DNA of 64,000 bases from Pyrocephalus nanus (taxonomy: Eukaryota; Chordata; Aves; Passeriformes; Tyrannidae), in contig CM076270.1 of NCBI GenBank assembly GCA_038380795.1, positions 25,498,001 to 25,562,000 of the forward strand. The letters are read 5' to 3'. The notes below the pieces were generated by a model. The model was not told where the DNA came from. It made no database searches and was given only the letters and a program-made list of their open reading frames with translations. A program made the translations under genes and the position numbers. Position 1 is the first letter of the stretch; each line of letters starts with the position of its first letter. Below, in pieces: positions 1 through 13,568 of the stretch.

Positions 1-3000
1 AATCAATGCTGCTGTTAACCATGAATTTAAGTATGAAAACCAGCAGTGTGCAGAACGTATGGCAGGATGGAAGCAAACTGTCTTCTGCCCTTTACACAAT
101 CCAGGAATTTAAAGAGGTAATGCCTGCAACTTTTCTGTATTAGTGGTCTCATGTATGAGGAAACCACTTGTGAACTAATAAGAGGAGTATTAATGAAGAC
201 TCAAAGAACTGTCTAGGTTACTGTAGGATAATGATAAACAGTTTGGCAATGCTGTTTCTGTGACTGAATTCAGCCTTACCACAGCTGTTGAACTTCAACA
301 TCCATCATTTAAGTGCTGTTATAATCAGAAAAGCAACTCTGTAAAAATAATGCCTTCTTACTCAAAAGAGCTGCTCCTTCTCTATTTTCTTAGTAATTTC
401 TGATACCTTACTGACAAAACAAGTCATTACCACTGATAATGGTGATGGCAGTGCTCTAGGAAGGAAGGCTGGATCTCAGTTTGCCTCACCATGATGCAGG
501 GCTGACTGGCACGTAGCCCAGATCTCTGCTAGAGACACAATGAAGAAGCACACAGAAAAACCATTCCCAAATACCTGGGAGTAGGTACAGTCACTACATT
601 TGTCTTGAGGACAAGCACACTAGTCTTCAAAAGCCACCAAACACCTTGTTGAAACAGTGACAAGCAGAGGCATTTGCTCTGAAGGAATCGGTCACTGCAA
701 GGAACCTCATCCCTGTGACACGCTTTCCAGACCATGAGTTAAGAGGGAACTGCTAGGCATGGCCCTATTTCTGCACATGTCAGAAACAAAGTGACCTTCA
801 ATTGGGATAAGTCAGCACAGCCACACTGATTGCTTTGACTGATGTCAATAACTTTACTGACCACTTCACACCTGATAAAGTGTTTCAAAAAGGAGTAATT
901 CCCTTGCTGCTGATCACAAAACTTACCAGGGCAGGAACAGCTTGGCATCTCCTCACGAGCACAGCGCTCCCAGTGCTTGCCAGTTTATCCTTATGCTGCC
1001 CCACGTTCTCCACAGGTAAGAAGCCATTATATCATCAGTGTGCAAACAAGGCACATGGCTTGCAAATATAAAATGGCAGTGGGACTTCTCCCATAGCAGG
1101 TGTACGTTAAAATGAAAAGTTACTATAAAACTGGTTAAAACCTGTTTCTTGGTGTTCATTTTAGAGTTCCCATCAAAACAGAAAAGAAACAGGAAGGTTA
1201 CATCCCTTATTTCTAAGGCTCCGGAAAATAAGAAATTGAAGTGAACATAAGAAAATGTGAAATTAAAATACTTCTTAGACAATTTCAGTGTCTCCACATA
1301 TGTAAGACACCACTCTCTAACACCACAGTTCTATTTCATGCCAATAGTATTCACTTTAAAGGACATAACCACCAGAAAGGAAGTTTGTCTTCTCTAAATA
1401 TTTCCCCACATCCCATTAGCGCAGCAGCACTTTCAAACCCGCTCACTGAATTCAAAACAACTTGAAACACCGTGGTGGACATCATACTCTATCTTGTGCA
1501 AATCAGGGAAGGGAAAAAGCTTATTTCCTGATTAGCAATTCCTCAGTGATAGTGGTGGGGAGGGAGAACCTGCCTACAAAAATGTTATCTGTTTGGAAAT
1601 ACCAGCCTGTCTATAAACAGATGGCTACTCCTCACAGGATACTGTCCTCTCCAGGAACGCTGCACCAAGTTCTGAACCTCTTCCAATGCATCCCTGAGCA
1701 GGCTGTGTTCCTAGCAAAGGTGAAGAAAGTTAGAAATGGAATGAAGCCAATCTGTGCATATAAAAGCTCTAAATTCATTACTCTCAATTAAAATGAATGA
1801 GGATAAGGATCGCTTCCAAGTACATCAATCAAAGAAAGTACTTGCTGCAGGAAAACAGAAGACACTGGTGTATACACGAAGGAATTTATTCCCATATTAA
1901 CAAAACGTGTGCAGGCAAACGTACGCAAAACTGGCAGTTTATTTTTCACTTGAGAAGTTGCAACTATCTCGGAATGATGGGTTAAATATACAGTTATCTA
2001 TTTTTTTTTTAAACCTGTTTCTTAAAGAAGTACTTTTATGCCTGCATATCTGATTTTGCAAAAAAAATAAGAAGGTAACTCAAACCAGAGTATTTCGTGC
2101 CATATAAATGGGTATATGATGCTTAGTAAATAAATATAGATTTGCCTCCAAATTAATTTGTTCTGTTAACTGTTCTATTAACTTCGGGGCACTCTTTCTG
2201 AAATCAACAGCCTGAGAAACTGCTGAGCATGGCAGAATTAGCTCTTAAAGGGAAAAAAAAATCCTCAAAAACGAATGCTTCTTATTGTTGACCAAAATAC
2301 AGTCCTTTACCATAGTGGTATATTTCTCAATGTAGTTTTGCTTTGGGTCTTGGTGTTTGTTTTTTTGCTCCACTAGCTGCAGTATGAACAAAGCTGAGGT
2401 TTGCAGTAATAGAAATAGCTATAAACTGAGTAGGAGTACAATGGGTAATTTATTTCTTTCTTGTGGCTGTTAGATGCTTGTTATTGAACACGTACCACCA
2501 ACATGTGCGTTCTTCATCTACTCTAAAGAATCTATTCAGTCCAAATCACTTACAAATGTACCTTTGTCTGCAACTTTTGCAAGTTTATCTCTGTCAGAGT
2601 CTGCGAATGCTGAGATAGCCCAGTACCTACCATACACTTAGAAACATTGCAAGCTATTATCACAGCTATAGAACTTCAGAAATTAGGAGATGAAGGAGAA
2701 TTGACGAGGGAATGCTAAAGATGGCCTATGGACTTGAAGCACTTGTGTGCTTCAAGGAATTTGGAAAAGAAGGATATAAGCCACTTGGTTTCTGTCTCAG
2801 TTTAGCTTATGGTCCACCTCAAAAGCAGTATTGGGAACCCATGTTCATAATTTGTAAGGGAGTAACTGATGTTTCTTTATGCATGAGAAACACGGAAACA
2901 AGACTTCCATAAATGGAGATGTGTCAAGAGCTTGTCATTTTTAAGGCTATAATTTCATCAACCTATAACACAAAGCTCATCTTATTTCATTAGGTGTGGC

Positions 3001-5550
3001 AAAAAGGGACAACTTCCATGCCTGAAATTGGACTTATAGAAAAAATCTGAAGAAGAAGCTGTGAAGTATCAAAATAAGCCAATAGCCTTTCTCAACCCTG
3101 AACAGTGCATGTAATCCTGCTCTGGGTGAAAACCTCTTAGTGCTCCTAAGGGATGATTATCAGCTTTAGAGAAGTTAGAACTTGACCTGCATCACAGCAC
3201 AAGGATTTTAGATTCTCCCAGGATGACTTTCAGTCAAATAAGTAGCTACCTTTGCCAAGTCATAATGCTGTCAGAAACTACGAATGCACGACATTTTCTC
3301 ACACTAACATTCTCACAGGGTAGCTCTTGTTGGAGAGGGCTGGCACAAGACTTGTGGGACAGAATGAACAAAACTGAAAATAACCTATGGCCATGGTAGC
3401 GCAGGGCTGAGAAAGAAGTACGGGCGATAACAATATTGTACCTAAGCTGATCACGGCCAGGGACACTGGAGCTAAAGGCATGTGTCTCCCACCTTCACAA
3501 GTTTGTTGACTGTTTCAGGAAAACTCTACCTCCAGCTGCTGACATCCTGACTGTATAAGCACAGCTCATTTGCAGACTGCAAGCCCCAGCTGCCCTTATG
3601 TTCGTACTTCCAAGCTTTTTTCACAGGCAGGATATGTCATGGACATCCATTCCATTCACTCTGTAGAACACTTAGAGCTGTGCTATGCAGGTGTCATTTT
3701 TCTGTCTGGCACTCCACTGGATTTGTGATGGGAAATTTATCGGTGGGAGCCATAAACACACGCACAGATACAGCTGAAACAAACAGTGGTACACTGCACT
3801 GAGCATCAGAGCAGGAAGAGCTGCTTCTTCAAACTGTGGCATAAGGTTTTCTTATCTACAGGAACTGACAGGACTCCAAAAATCATCAAACAAGTATGAC
3901 CAAAAGCTTACAAAAAGAGAGCTAACTCTCAGTGGTATCCCTAGTAGGATGGATACAAGTGTACCAGGAGAAAATGATCTATCAGAGAAAAAAAGGAAAA
4001 TTAAAAGTGAGGAAAACAAAGGAAAAGGGAAGATGCAAAAGTATAAGTAAAGGCTATCACAGAAACGCTCCATGTGACAGGAAACAATATTCCTTAAAAA
4101 CCCCTTAGGAATTCCAACAAAATAAACTCATTTTATGATCTATATACCAGCTAAGTTTTTCTGAAAATTTAGTCCCATAATAAAATACAATAAAAACCTA
4201 GACAGAAGTCATAAAGAGATTTATAAGAAAAAGAGGAGGTACATGAGATCTTTAGTGCAGCCACAGAAGCTGTCTCCCCTATGGACATTTTTAGCATAAA
4301 CGTAACTATATATATTTCTTGTAGTACCACAGGTCTCATTAACAGCTGTTCAGGTAGAGCTGTGAATTGAGCCATACGGAGCATATACCAGAGGGTAGAG
4401 TTTAAAGACAAAGACTTTTAGAACTGTGAATAATTTAAGACATTACGCTGTGCATACAACTCCCCAAATTCAATTTGTCAGGGAACATACAATTCACTAA
4501 AACATCTTTGAGGCAGTGCTGAGATTTGTATGATAGTTTGGGTCTGACATTGTAATTAAAACTAAAAAGGGTCTGCAGTGGCTTTTGCATTTGATTTAAG
4601 GCTTGGATCCAGGAGATTAATTTGAGTTCCTAAACACAAGCTTCTTTTGTCATAGGAAAAAGCTACTGCATCACTTTCTATCCCAGTCTACATCAGCAAC
4701 AGGAAACTATGTTCATATCCTTCCCCCTCCTGCATTAGAAGCAACTGGTGACAGCACAAACAAGCACCAGGATTCATTAGCAATACCCTGATCTCCTGCA
4801 CTCCTACCTCACACCTCACATTACAGAGCTCAAGTCTTCACTGGGACTGTAAAGTGCTACTGAGATATAAATAGCATCTTACAATAGCACCATAATTAAA
4901 ACACATATGTTTATGAACAAGCATACTTCCTGAAACTGGGGACTGAAAAAGTCATTCATTAACTCATTTACAGTTCTTTCCTATCCACCAAAAAAATTCA
5001 CCAGTTAGTCCCTGTGGACTTTTCAAAGTTGATTTAATGGCAGAGCCTTCTTGGGAACTCTTAAGAGAATTCACTTATTCACTCATGGAATATTTACTTT
5101 GATAAGTACCAGTACTTCATACATATATCCTCCATAATATATTTTCTCATAAAATTCTCAAACATATAACCCATTCATGTCCTTGGCCACATTATGTTGA
5201 ATTAGGATATGCACATATGCACTGCTTATAGCTCTCTGTATGAAATTACTGTGTCACCATGAGTCTCCCAGTCACTAGACATACGTAGTAATACTGACTT
5301 TAAATGAACTTTTCTGTTCCAAATAAACGTAAGCATCTTGCCAACATTGCTTAAGCAAAATGAAGAGTTGATGGGAGCTGCAAGACAATTCCCATAATGT
5401 GACTGTATTTGATGCCATAAAGGTACAGGAACACTAGATGGCAATAACTACTGCACACATATCTTTAAATAGAAATTTCCTTTTACTCCTGTTACAATAT
5501 CATCTATTGTGCAGCTTCTAATACAATATTACTTAGAGGACATCACTAAA
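1..5550. other. AT-rich non-coding sequence, no gene seen
   Basis: No open reading frame longer than 114 codons on either strand, none with recognisable protein similarity, and no tRNA- or rRNA-like segment. Composition is uniformly AT-rich with scattered short A or T runs. I see no interspersed repeat that I can name. Could be intergenic or intronic. Confidence 0.6.
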
Positions 5551-5554
5551 AAAC

Positions 5555-5660
5555 TCACAAACAAACAAACAAAAAACCCTCCCACTCCCTCCCAAAAAAC
5601 CAGCTGTGAGTTAGGGTTTGTTTTCTTTTTTAATTTTTTTTAAACCAAGCCAGACTTCCT
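5555..5660. repeat. (CAAA)n and C/A-rich followed by T-rich low complexity
   Basis: A short run of CAAA units is followed by a C-rich, G-poor stretch (CCCTCCCACTCCCTCCC) and then a T-rich stretch. The strand asymmetry makes it low-complexity sequence rather than a gene. Confidence 0.6.
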
Positions 5661-5936
5661 CATAGAATTAGTCTTCAATTCAGGTTTCTACAATACTTCA
5701 CAGTGAACTCTACTTCAGTTTGGATCAAGTTGGTGTCATTGTTATAAGATGCAAAAGTTACCATACTACAAAAGACAAAAAGGGCAGAAATAGTGAAATA
5801 TTTCTAAAGCATTCTCATTCCTAATTGAATATTTATTTTAGCTTTTGCCACATAAAGTAAATGCATAAAATACACAAACATCACAAAATAATCATACCTG
5901 GTCCTAACCATACATTAGGACAATACCCTGTAAGGG

Positions 5937-5939
<3 letters not shown>

Positions 5940-5969
<30 letters not shown>
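5940..5969. repeat. (TAA)10 microsatellite
   Basis: Ten uninterrupted TAA units are read directly. It is the longest perfect trinucleotide repeat in the window and so a likely length-polymorphic locus. A few bases downstream (6005-6040) lie short ATC/ATG units and two copies of GGTAATGAA. Confidence 0.95.
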
Positions 5970-5972
<3 letters not shown>

Positions 5973-6532
5973 CAAGAACACAAACCTTTGTAATTTTTTT
6001 ATTCATCATCAGCATGATGATGGTAATGAAGGTAATGAAGCTGATTTAGGAATCTGTACTAAAAGTTCGGATAATTCAAAATCCCATGGTAAACTACTCA
6101 GAGAACTAAGATCAGACTACAGGTGTCAGGAAAACCAGAAAACTCTCCAGATTGGCTTGTAACTTAGAAACAGCAGAAACTTAGTAGAAAGGTAGAAACT
6201 CTTATCAGTGTGGTAAGAAATGCATCCCCAAGTCAGTTACCTGCTATTTGCACACTGACAGTATTTAGGAAGCCTGGCCATGGATTAGGGCCCTGCAGGA
6301 AACTGTCCAGCTACGAAAGGAGAAGCTTCTGCCCAACCTATCCCTAAGGTAAATGTTTATCTTGATTGGCTTCAGCTGTTTAAAGTTACCAATTAAAGCT
6401 GTTCACTTTTCTAGCCCAAGTTGTTCCAACTCTTTCTGAAGAGGAGTAGAGCATTTCCAGAGAGCGATTTCACCCAGGGCCTGGAAGAGCCAGGTTAGGA
6501 TTAGCTAACCCATCATTTCCCCATAGAGGAAA

Positions 6533-6543
6533 TTTATATAAAG
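6533..6543 (+). promoter_or_regulatory. Candidate TATA box upstream of the CpG island
   Basis: The sequence TTTATATAAAG contains a full TATAAAG match on the + strand and lies about 110 bp before the start of the only CpG-dense segment. If it is used, transcription would begin roughly 25-35 bp downstream, near 6565-6575, running into the island. TATA-like strings are frequent in AT-rich DNA, so the position next to the island is the main support. No transcript evidence is available. Confidence 0.3.
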
Positions 6544-6654
6544 TTAAGGGTCTAAAGACTGCATACCTGGGGAATGTATATCACTCTAGTTTTTCTTGGA
6601 ATATCCTCCAGGACCACAGTGACCACTTCATTGGAAAACAGAGCTGGAAAGGCC

Positions 6655-6965
6655 AGTGCAAGGCACTGGCACTGGTTCTCCACGGACACCGGCCACGGCA
6701 CAACCGGACCCCTTGCGAACCACTCGGTCCGCGGGACAATCCTCTCCGCAACCGGGAACGAACGGGACTCCGGAACCTACAGGAACAGAGCAGCAAAGCA
6801 ACCTGCGATACCCTAGCCAAGGGTGCCGCTCCGGTGCTCGCCCGTCCGCGGCCACCGCAGTTCCAGGACTCGGGCAGGACCGGGATCCTCAGCTCCAAGT
6901 GCTGCCTTTGGGCGGCACCTGCCGGGCACAGCGGGCACTGCACGGGGACCCCCCCAGAGTCTGAC
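6655..6965. promoter_or_regulatory. CpG island, candidate promoter or first exon
   Basis: By eye about 27 CpG dinucleotides fall in about 270 bp (6690-6960) with high G+C, in a window where CpG is otherwise rare. In vertebrates such islands usually mark unmethylated promoters or first exons. Both strands are open here for about 100-128 codons (6656-6964 on +, 6581-6967 on -), but GC-rich DNA lacks stop codons by composition and the translations are low-complexity and unlike any family I know, so I do not call a protein. It might be the promoter of a long non-coding RNA, an alternative promoter of a gene outside the window, or an orphan island. The edge at 6652-6668 carries a short inverted repeat (CCAGTGC/GCACTGG). 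Confidence 0.6.
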
Positions 6966-6999
6966 ACGCTCCCATGGCTTCCAGAACAGATTGTGTCAG

Positions 7000-9230
7000 C
7001 CCAGAAATCTCCAAAGTTTTCGGCTTTTGGGAAACTGGATTAATCTGAAACTTGCCGAATTTCCTGAGAAAATACACACACTCTACTTTCTACACTGATC
7101 TACCTCAAATCGGGTAGTTTTCTTGCCCGCCTCAACAATGCAGAACATGTCAAAGATTTCAGCCGTTCCCTACCCCCTACGAAGCAAAGGCTAGGATAAT
7201 CATTAAACTTACGATTAAGGGAAACTCTCTTTTAGTCAGATACAGTGATTAAACATGTATGTAATACCCCTACTGAAAAAAAATGATCAGTTTAAATATA
7301 AGGCTCTTTGTTTTCTAGCCACCCAGAGCTGTGTGCATTAATGTTTATAGCCATTTACCCCAGAATTAAATAAACTCAGGAGCTCAGACAGGTCTGATGA
7401 ACTTTCTGAGCTCAGAACCTCTGAGCAGACACTTCTCTTGATTTCTGTAGGAACTCTCCTGTCTCCCTGGTGCACCACAACATACTTTCTCACGTACAAC
7501 CCCGAGCATATACACAAAGCTTCCTGTGTGATGTGACAGGGAAGGGAAGTTCAATCTAACCTTACCCTTCCAGAAAAACATTAGGCTCATAAGGTATGAT
7601 TCTGTTTTTCCAGATAGTAAATTATAAGAACCCAATAAAACTCATCACTTTCAGTTGGTGCTCTTCTCTTCTAAGAGAGCCAGCAAAAACAAACATGGAA
7701 GAAAACAAACAAACAAATAAATAAGAGAGAGAAAAAAACTGGTCTGTTTATCAAACCAATTTTTTCAATTATGGAAAAATTCTGTTCCTTCCCTCACACA
7801 ACCCAAAAGCACCCCAACCAGGTCTATATTAGACAAAAACCAGGCATTTAGATTGTATTTTACAAAACAAAGTTTCACAGTTGGTCAATAACTCAAAAAG
7901 AGGAGATCGGCACAAATATTTAGGTTGCTGTTTTGACAAAATGTTTGTCTGCCTGCCAGAGAAAAAGATTACAAGGAAATAAATGTGCACTTTAAAAGTA
8001 AAGATATCCTTGAGTAAACACATGCAAAAATATATTGTTATATATGTTGTGTTAGAACCCCAACAAGTCTAATTTGAGAAGTCTGTTGCAGTCCCAAGCA
8101 GCTGAGTTCAACTGCCACACACAGGACAGAGACCTCATCAGACATGAAACCCCTCATCATCCACAATGGGATGAGGGTTCAGGGCTTTCCCAGTGCCTCA
8201 GTGCCTGGCTGACAGAGAATGGACAATTTAGACCAATTAAGGAGTGTGGCAATGGCACTGACAGTTTGCTCCTTTCTGTCTGTGTATTCAGATCCAAACC
8301 TATATTTTACAAGGAAAATATTTTTCTGCTAACTCAGTCTATGTCTGAAAGTCATCTGGGATTGCCACCACCACTGTGAAAGTGAGGTTAACATTGCTTA
8401 TATTAATCAGTAAGGGAAACCAGCTCTCCTTCCAGTACCTGTAGATTTTGCAGTCTGAAAGAAACTCTAAAGCAGTATATTTAAGTACATGGATAGATGA
8501 AAATAGGTGTTTATTAGAACACAGGTGTGGAACAGATTCACTGAGGAAAAAAGAACTTTCTTCACCTAAGTTTGCTATCTCACAAGGATTATAGAAACAA
8601 ACAATAGAGAAAATAGTATTTATCTCCTTCTTTCCTTATATGTGACATCAGTAACACTCATCTGTTTAACAGATCACAATAAACAAACAGATAAAGTAAG
8701 AAAAGTGACAGCAAGAATAACTAATTTGCAGAGTTCCAATACTGTTCACATTTGCAGAAGGAACTCTAATGAAGTATTTTCCATTGTCTTTGCTTACAAA
8801 ACAAGTTCACATCACTATTCTTACTTTCAACATTTTCTCTCCAGAAAATTACATTGCTCAGAGAAAGTAAAAAATTTTTCTTATGATCAGAGACAGAAAT
8901 TCTCCCACTAAATCACCATGAAAAGGCATTTCTCCTCAGAACTTCATCTTATAAATTGTCAAATCAGGTGAGACAAGATGGTGGAGGAAAGGTATGAAAT
9001 GATTCCAGAAATACAGAATGATACTGCCATTCACAGACAACCAAATTCTTTTCAGCTGAGGGGAAAGAATCTTAGAAAAAAGAAATTCCAGAAGGGGAAG
9101 GTTGGCTTTATATCTCTCTCTTCTAGGTCTTCACTGTATTGTCAGAAGGGCCAAAGATACCTCTGAGAAAAACTGCTGGGATAGAGGTTGACAGCTTAAC
9201 CTTTTCCCCATGTTTTTGATTTCTTGGTTT
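7000..9230. other. AT-rich non-coding sequence, no gene seen
   Basis: After the island the sequence returns to AT-rich composition at once. It holds a CAAA/AAAT/AG-type low-complexity patch at 7701-7740. The longest open frame (8074-8379, 101 codons, +) has no recognisable domains. Nothing else stands out. Confidence 0.55.
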
Positions 9231-9439
9231 ACTTACAGCATATCTGTATTTACAGTAGTAGCACCACCTTACAGGCACTGGCCTAGGAAACGTGTATCAG
9301 TATTTTCTAAGCACGGAAAATGTCTCCAAATTAAAGCCTCTCTCAATCAGGAAGCAGTTAAAATCCACTGCAAGTAAAGCATCACTGAGCAGCAGGCAGT
9401 GCTGGAGACCAGAGCATGCACCTCACTATCTGTCAACTA

Positions 9440-9525
9440 CCCTTTCTAGCATCAGACTAAAGAGACCCACTGAAGTCAATGAAAAGGTTTCCATCAATGA
9501 GGTCTCAGTAAGGCTGTAAAGATGC
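9440..9525 (-). repeat. Possible ancient amniote repeat fragment (GACTTCAATG type)
   Basis: Read on the minus strand the segment contains CATTGACTTCAGTGGG and a nearby CATTGATGG. Short palindromic CATTGACTTCA/TGAAGTCAATG modules like this recur in old interspersed repeats of birds, turtles and mammals. I recognise the pattern from memory but cannot assign a family. A 12-base coincidence remains possible. Confidence 0.3.
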
Positions 9526-9529
9526 ATCA

Positions 9530-10284
9530 TTAATTTTTTTTCAGCCTCACTTTCACACACATCCATTCCATCTCTAATATCAGTTCTTATACTATTTATA
9601 TAACTCAGGATCTAATCAAGACATATACTCCTACTTGCTGGGAGCTGAAAAGATCCTGCTGATTTGTTACTTCTTTTTTAATATTTAGGAGGTACCCAGT
9701 TACACTGGGGACATAGGCTCCATGAAACCTGTACAGTGATGTTTACAAGTACTTTGGACATCTGTACACAAGAACTTTTACATCTGAAGACCTATTACAT
9801 GGCTGCCAAAGCAAAAATTACTTAAAAACCTAGCTCAGAAGAATTTAAATATTGCAATCACTGTATGATTAATATCCAGAATGAGACCTAATTTTTCTTG
9901 GCTAATATAAACCTCATTAACAAACAAAAAAGCATTATCTGTCTTTAGACATCCATCTAACCATTATATAATTAAAAATCTATTTAAAATCTCCTCTCTT
10001 TTTGTCGTACAACATTGTTTTGATAATAAAAAAGTTTCTCAGGCAAATGTCCTTAAAGCTGTTGGTTTATTGTTTCTGCTTCTTTTTTAATTCACAGTTG
10101 CTAGTCTATATAAAAGAGTTGAAAAGCATGGAAATTAGTAACTGCAGAAGCTGTGAGATACTAATGACATTGTATTTCACAAGACTAAAATGTGCGCAAC
10201 CTAGACTATATTAGTATTGCAAAGCACAGCACAAAGTACAAGAAAAGATTTTAAATTATTTACCTTTCTACTTCAGCACAAATG
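9530..10284. other. AT-rich non-coding sequence, no gene seen
   Basis: Unique-looking AT-rich sequence without a convincing open frame or named repeat. Confidence 0.5.
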
Positions 10285-10475
10285 TCCTATAGCCAATTAT
10301 CATGAGATATTGCCTAGAAATTAACCAGTCATCTTGTGTTTCTATCTCCAGATTTACAATTAGTAATGCTATTAATGTGGATCCTGTACTTAGCATCACT
10401 AATTACATTGCTATGAACTAATGGTGTTAAAAATAGCAATAGCCATCAACTACCAATTAATGCTTAATGAGAGCG
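10285..10475. promoter_or_regulatory. Candidate conserved regulatory block, homeodomain-site rich
   Basis: Within about 190 bp there are many TAAT-core sites, including CAATTAGTAATG, CTATTAATG, CTAATTACATTG and CCAATTAATGCTTAATGAG. Dense TAAT/ATTA sites without homopolymers are typical of developmental enhancers, where homeodomain proteins bind. AT-rich background alone gives some, so this is a candidate only and conservation has not been tested. Confidence 0.25.
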
Positions 10476-10489
10476 TATAAACCCTGGCA

Positions 10490-13400
10490 TTGTAATGAAT
10501 TTCCAAATTATTGTTTCTCGTGTGTCTCTTGAAATCATACCAAAATGTGTGCAACCTATGGAGGCAGGCAGTGGCTGAAACCACATTTATCACGATATTT
10601 TGAATAGGAACAATAGGAAAATATGTACGGATTTTAGGCAAGTAAGTAGTTAAATATGGGTACACTCTTAAAGGTAACATTTCACCTTTACAAAGGTTAA
10701 AAATATGGTGGTCGTTGAATTGTTTACCTGTTGGCATTCTTGGGCACAGCAGGGCAAGAACCTAAAATGCCAGTAGGCTATGAATACTGCAAATAGCACT
10801 AATAAACTGTGTGTGTTGAACTGTTGAAGTACACACTAATGTCCTCTTTTTCCACATCCAAACAAGTTTCATTCCTTGAAAGACTATGGTAGTCAAGACA
10901 GAAAAGAACCCCCATCACCCACATCATAAAATATTGCAGGTGCTGTTTACTCAGCAACTTTCAGAAGCACAAGCTAGGATGCACTTTGAGTCATAACACC
11001 TGGATCTTTGTGCCTTGGTGGAAGGAAATAAAGGTCCACTACATGTCTGGTCTTTGGGACTCAATATAAGACCTGGATGCATGAGGGCTGAAAGGTAAAG
11101 GCAGAGAAAACAAAGGAAAACAGTAGGCAGGAAGGAGAAGAAAGAATATTGAAAGCAAGTGAGAAATTCTGATTAGCTAGGAGAGTCAAAAGAGATCCTT
11201 GTTTAGCAGGACAAACTAAACCAGATAACACTGAGACAATTCTTGACATAACCTCAAAATTGTGTATTTACTGCTGTTCCCTAAAGGGCAGACCCTCAGT
11301 GTGAGCCCTGGCATACAGTTAAAATGAAGCACTGCAAGCAACAACAGGTAAGAAAACACATACTGCTAAAACAGGAAAGGTTTTCTTTCTGGGAAGGAGC
11401 CAGCTAGATAAAACCCCTGGAATGAAGGACAACCTTTGGGACCAAATACCTGCCACAAGGGGATCATTTTTAATGCAAACTTCATACTTACTTAATATCA
11501 TCCCTAATAGAAACTTTAAAAGTCCAGAGAGGCGAGATGAGTGCCATAGCAGTGATTGCAGTGGAGGGTAGAGGGAGCACAAAATTAAACTGCTTTCCTG
11601 ACCCAAAAATGTAAGAATAGGCATAGGATAAAGGAGGGGAAGAACAAACTCATCACCAATCTGACCAGCCCTAGGCTGTCACCAAGCAGCACAACAGCTC
11701 CCTCCCTGCTGAGACACGAGGGCAAAGGAACCTGGGGAGCACATGGCTGAGTTCTCCCATGCTCTGCACGGCAAATGCAGCCTGGGGACACCAGAAGCAG
11801 TTCTTCCCCTCATGGAGCAGTGTAGGGGGGAGATCCCACCTCACAGCTCCGTGTGGCAAGCATGCCAAGCTGGGAGAGCAGTCTAGGCAACGCGCTCCAT
11901 CAGCACGAGCTTTCCCGGGGGATACTCTTCCGAGTGTTCTGTTGTTCACCAGACAATGTAATTTTTCTCATCTTTGCTCAGTAAGCTCTGTGCACAGCTT
12001 TGATCAGAAATAAATCCCAGAAATTCCAGATATGTCCCTAGCTGTGCTATATCATGAACACATGCTGAGACAACTGTAAAAAGACAGCAGTTACCACTGG
12101 GAAGAAGCTTCACGTTTCCTGTTTTGTTTAGCATGTCTCTGCAATGAAGAGGGTATACACAATTCCATACAAGGAAGGCCTTACCTGTTGCTTACATTCC
12201 TGGTTTACTTACATCATACAATTAAGTAGTGGAAGACATTCTCAGCAGAGATGCATGGGAAGAACATTTTTCTCCCCTAGATTTCACTTTTTTTTCCTCA
12301 AAACATTTTCTTTCTCCATACTGGGTCTTCACAGTGCTTTTTCCTGACAAAATAGATTTACCATCAGACCAAAGCAGGGTGGGAGACAAGAAGTTAGAGG
12401 AGGCATTCCCCAGGGAGGCTGCAGGTCAGCACACTCAATGCTCCCTCCTCCTGTGAACAGAAAATGAATGCCCATCTCCTACATGACACAGAAATGCTGT
12501 AGCCGCCTGGCTACACTCCCATTCAGACTCTGACCATCTTAGATCTGAGAAGTCTTTTAAAAAGGAAACTTGAGATAGGTGTAGCTAATGAAAATGGTTT
12601 TTTTACCTTTCAATGAATATCCATATGCTCTAATTGGAAAAGTTCATCTTCTGTGTGCACTATTCACATTTCTCACACTGGAAATAGCTGCTGATGACAA
12701 ACGTCAGGAAGCAAAACAGCATTATAACTTATTTTGCTTCTTGAGAGAAAATATATCTCTATTTCAATGCATATACATATAAATATACATAAAAATATAG
12801 GGGGTTATGGTTTGGATTTTCTTTTAAGTCTGAGGCAGTAGACCTTTGTTCAGCCTTTTTTTACCAAACACACTTATACAATGGCCTCTTACAGTATTCA
12901 AAGCTAATCAGCTTTTTACTACATCTCTTCTAGCTTCCCTACTAACAGAATATTGTCTCAGTATCCTAACAAACCTCTGAACATTACATAATTATGGTTG
13001 GATTTTTATGTCACTCACTGAATAACTGTAAACAGTTCTTCAGCATAAGAGAGATACTCTATTACCAAGATTATTCTTGCAATTTCTCATCTTTCCCTGT
13101 CAACAATATCGAACTCTAAAGCATTAGAGGTACTCTAGCACCAAAACAAACAAGAAAAATTAGGAGTTTTTTAATGGAAACCATCTACTTTTGATATAAA
13201 ATAATTGCAAAATACTGGCATTGAAATGTTTTCTTATACGTTGGTTCTTCACAAGTTTTTGACCTAAACCAATCTTACTAATTCAATTCCACTCCAATTA
13301 GTTCTCTGAAAATAGGCATCTATGGACTTTCAAATGCACTTTTCTGAGGTGATGTTTTGTATAAGACACTTAAATTTCCTGCACTTTTAAAGATGTAGCC

Positions 13401-13560
13401 CTGATATCTTCAAGTCAGGCCCCAGAACTAACTAAGAATTCTCATTCAAACCTGCAGCATCTCCGTCTCTTTTCACCAAAAGCATCAATCTACCGTGCCT
13501 CCATGGTGGGAAAACACGTTCTATCTGATGTATTACAAAGATTCAGAGCAGAACTGATAG
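10490..13560. other. Non-coding sequence, no gene seen
   Basis: Mostly AT-rich. A somewhat GC-richer patch at about 11690-11940 holds overlapping short open frames on both strands (up to 92 codons) without family resemblance. No named repeat was recognised. The longest frame (11319-11624, -) is hydrophobic low-information sequence. Confidence 0.5.
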
Positions 13561-13568
13561 TATACAGC

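Noticed and set aside
6581..6967. Open frames of 102-128 codons on both strands of the CpG island
   Set aside because: GC-rich DNA lacks stop codons by composition. Frames overlap on opposite strands, translations are low-complexity, the minus frame does not begin with ATG, and no family is recognised.
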